Notes under the pieces: generated by a model
Seen by the model: the letters and a program-made list of their open reading frames with translations, nothing else
Database searches by the model: none
Told to the model about the DNA's origin: nothing
NCBI GenBank assembly: GCA_008360955.1
Contig: LUCM01002882.1
Location: forward strand, 92,973 to 156,972
DNA: 64,000 nt
Direction: 5' to 3'
Source of the DNA: Fasciolopsis buskii
Taxonomy: Eukaryota; Platyhelminthes; Trematoda; Plagiorchiida; Fasciolidae
Position numbers and translations under genes: made by a program
In this document: positions 62,844 to 64,000 of the stretch, piece by piece
Layout of the letters: each line of letters opens with the position of its first letter
Numbering within the stretch: the stretch's first letter is position 1

Positions 62844-63317
62844 ATGACTGACCACGTCAGAACTGACGGCCTGATTTTGGACAAACCAAATCGCAAAATA
62901 GAATTTTTGTTTCAGGCTGCTGTTACTTGCCCTATTTGTGTCACCATGCGAACGTGCGTGCTTGCTTGCGTGCTTGCGTGCGTGCGTGCAAATGTACGTG
63001 TGAATGCCGCAGTGGTAACCACATTTTCCCTCTGGGCAGATAACGTTCCAGTGCCATTTGGTTCCCGTCTTCATGAATATAAATGCTTACGGATTTGTTG
63101 TCTTACGTGCCTTACGTGCAACCGCACGAGCACGGCCTTTCGGGGAAAATTACCTTTAATAAATCTTTCAGTGGTTTATGGCCCCGTAGACGACGAGCTC
63201 AAAAGGCTGACTAGAATAAGAATCATTAAACAGGAAAATACAAAGCGAATGATAGTACCAGCCTCGACCATCCTCATCGTTATCAACTTCATCGCTCAGA
63301 GCTGGACAGTAGTTTGA
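62844..63317 (+). CDS. 157-codon ATG-started frame, unidentified
   Basis: Longest single-copy frame in the window. A strong acceptor-like TTTTTGTTTCAG ends at 62916 and a GTACGT donor-like site lies at 62993. The intervening part is a TTGC/GTGC repeat coding for Cys-Val-Leu-Ala. The distal part (LPLINLSVVYGPVDDELKRL and on) looks protein-like. The locally high GC lowers stop frequency, so the length alone is not strong evidence. Confidence 0.2.
   Translation: MTDHVRTDGLILDKPNRKIEFLFQAAVTCPICVTMRTCVLACVLACVRANVRVNAAVVTTFSLWADNVPVPFGSRLHEYKCLRICCLTCLTCNRTSTAFRGKLPLINLSVVYGPVDDELKRLTRIRIIKQENTKRMIVPASTILIVINFIAQSWTVV
62953..62990 (+). repeat. TTGC/GTGC microsatellite
   Basis: Alternating GTGC and TTGC units within the 62844-63317 frame. 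Confidence 0.8.
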
Positions 63318-64000
63318 TTCCTTCGGACTGCTAACTGCATCACCGAGTTATATACTGCTATAGAGATCGTGGGTGTACAAGATGGACAAGGAATAGACTC
63401 ATAGGGGGAGAAAAATGCCGCAGTAACCAACATTCGGAATGCAGTCTAAATATAATAGTCCACAGGTTTCCAATGGTTGTGATTCGTCAGAAGCTGACAA
63501 CACGATCAAGGTGGCCCACCGTTCAGGCGCAAATCCTCCAGTGCCCCGGCTGACTGATCTAAAGATTTCTGGACACAATTCGCCTAAGTGGGTAAAGTTT
63601 ACCTTGTCTGAATTCACTACACTTTTTCTCATTCCACGCTGCTACGTTGTCTGGTGACCTTAACCTGGCTTCTTCCATTCCGTGGAAGGAACAGAAGACA
63701 TTATGCGGTTAAGTAGAGCTGTATTCACCATATGCAACGCTTGTTCCGAACAACGAAATCTGTTAAGCTGCATGCACTAAGATAGAGTACTGTTTGAATC
63801 GATATCCGATACATGATCGCTAACGTGCACATCATTTATGCGATCGTTCTATTCAATTCAAGCGGTATCGCGCAAATTTCACCGATCAAAAATCCCAAAC
63901 AATGAAAATTTTCAGCACGCACACCCTCACTTCTCGCAACCACACAACAAGACTGAACGTGCTGTGCCACAGTACACACAAACTTTCAATTTCAGCGAAA

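Larger units (their letters stand above)
59138..64000. other. Unassigned right end of window
   Basis: Holds the TCTA microsatellite at 61126-61184 and the TTGC/GTGC run at 62953-62990. Frames at 59419-59652 (+) and 63439-63657 (+) look partly protein-like but have no nameable motif. Confidence 0.4.

Noticed and set aside
1..64000. CRISPR array, prokaryotic operons, rRNA genes, functional tRNA genes, LTR retrotransposon
   Set aside because: No regularly spaced direct repeats, no dense ORFs with ribosome binding sites, no rRNA-like sequence, no tRNA with a pairing acceptor stem, and no paired LTRs or gag-pol motifs were seen.

Overview
This is intron-rich or intergenic DNA of a eukaryote, most likely an animal. 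There are no long open frames, operons or ribosome binding sites. It carries degenerate non-LTR retrotransposons of CR1 type, tRNA-derived SINE-like repeats, many AT, CTT and TCTA microsatellites, and one 80-N scaffold gap. A flatworm (trematode or cestode) is my best guess, from the CR1-type RT and the overall repeat style. That guess is inference and could be wrong.

Layout. 1-1462 is the 5' part of a CR1-like element on the minus strand (copy A), cut by the window edge. 1463-9944 is mostly unassigned. 9945-13275 is the longest copy (B, plus strand), whose first 1462 bp are an almost perfect inverted repeat of copy A. 13276-28400 is low in recognisable content, with two candidate minus-strand exons (17.4-18.7 kb), one candidate plus-strand exon with a PTB/FERM-F3-like pattern (26.4 kb), microsatellites and two hammerhead-like motifs. 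28.4-31.2 kb holds tRNA-derived SINE-like units. 32.9-38.2 kb holds the best run of minus-strand candidate host exons, ending beside copy C (38222-40324, plus strand, with the N gap). 40.3-57.7 kb has a second tRNA-headed repeat, a third tRNA-like unit and scattered candidate exons, the best being a phase-compatible minus-strand pair at 54.35-55.17 kb. 57.7-59.1 kb is copy D, truncated at its 3' side. The rest, to 64000, is microsatellite-bearing and unassigned.

The main biology is the retroelement family. All copies encode pieces of an APE-type endonuclease and a CR1-type reverse transcriptase. They share the same lesions: SDH changed to SNH in the endonuclease, two nonsense codons in the RT, and a YADD box that has lost one Asp. 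They are nevertheless about 99% or more identical to each other over the core. That implies recent spread of an already inactive sequence, by an enzyme supplied in trans or by DNA duplication or gene conversion. The copies are also mosaic: near-identical cores abut clearly older, diverged element sequence at sharp boundaries.

Host gene calls are weak. They rest on peptide character plus splice signals read by eye, and none has a confirmed product.
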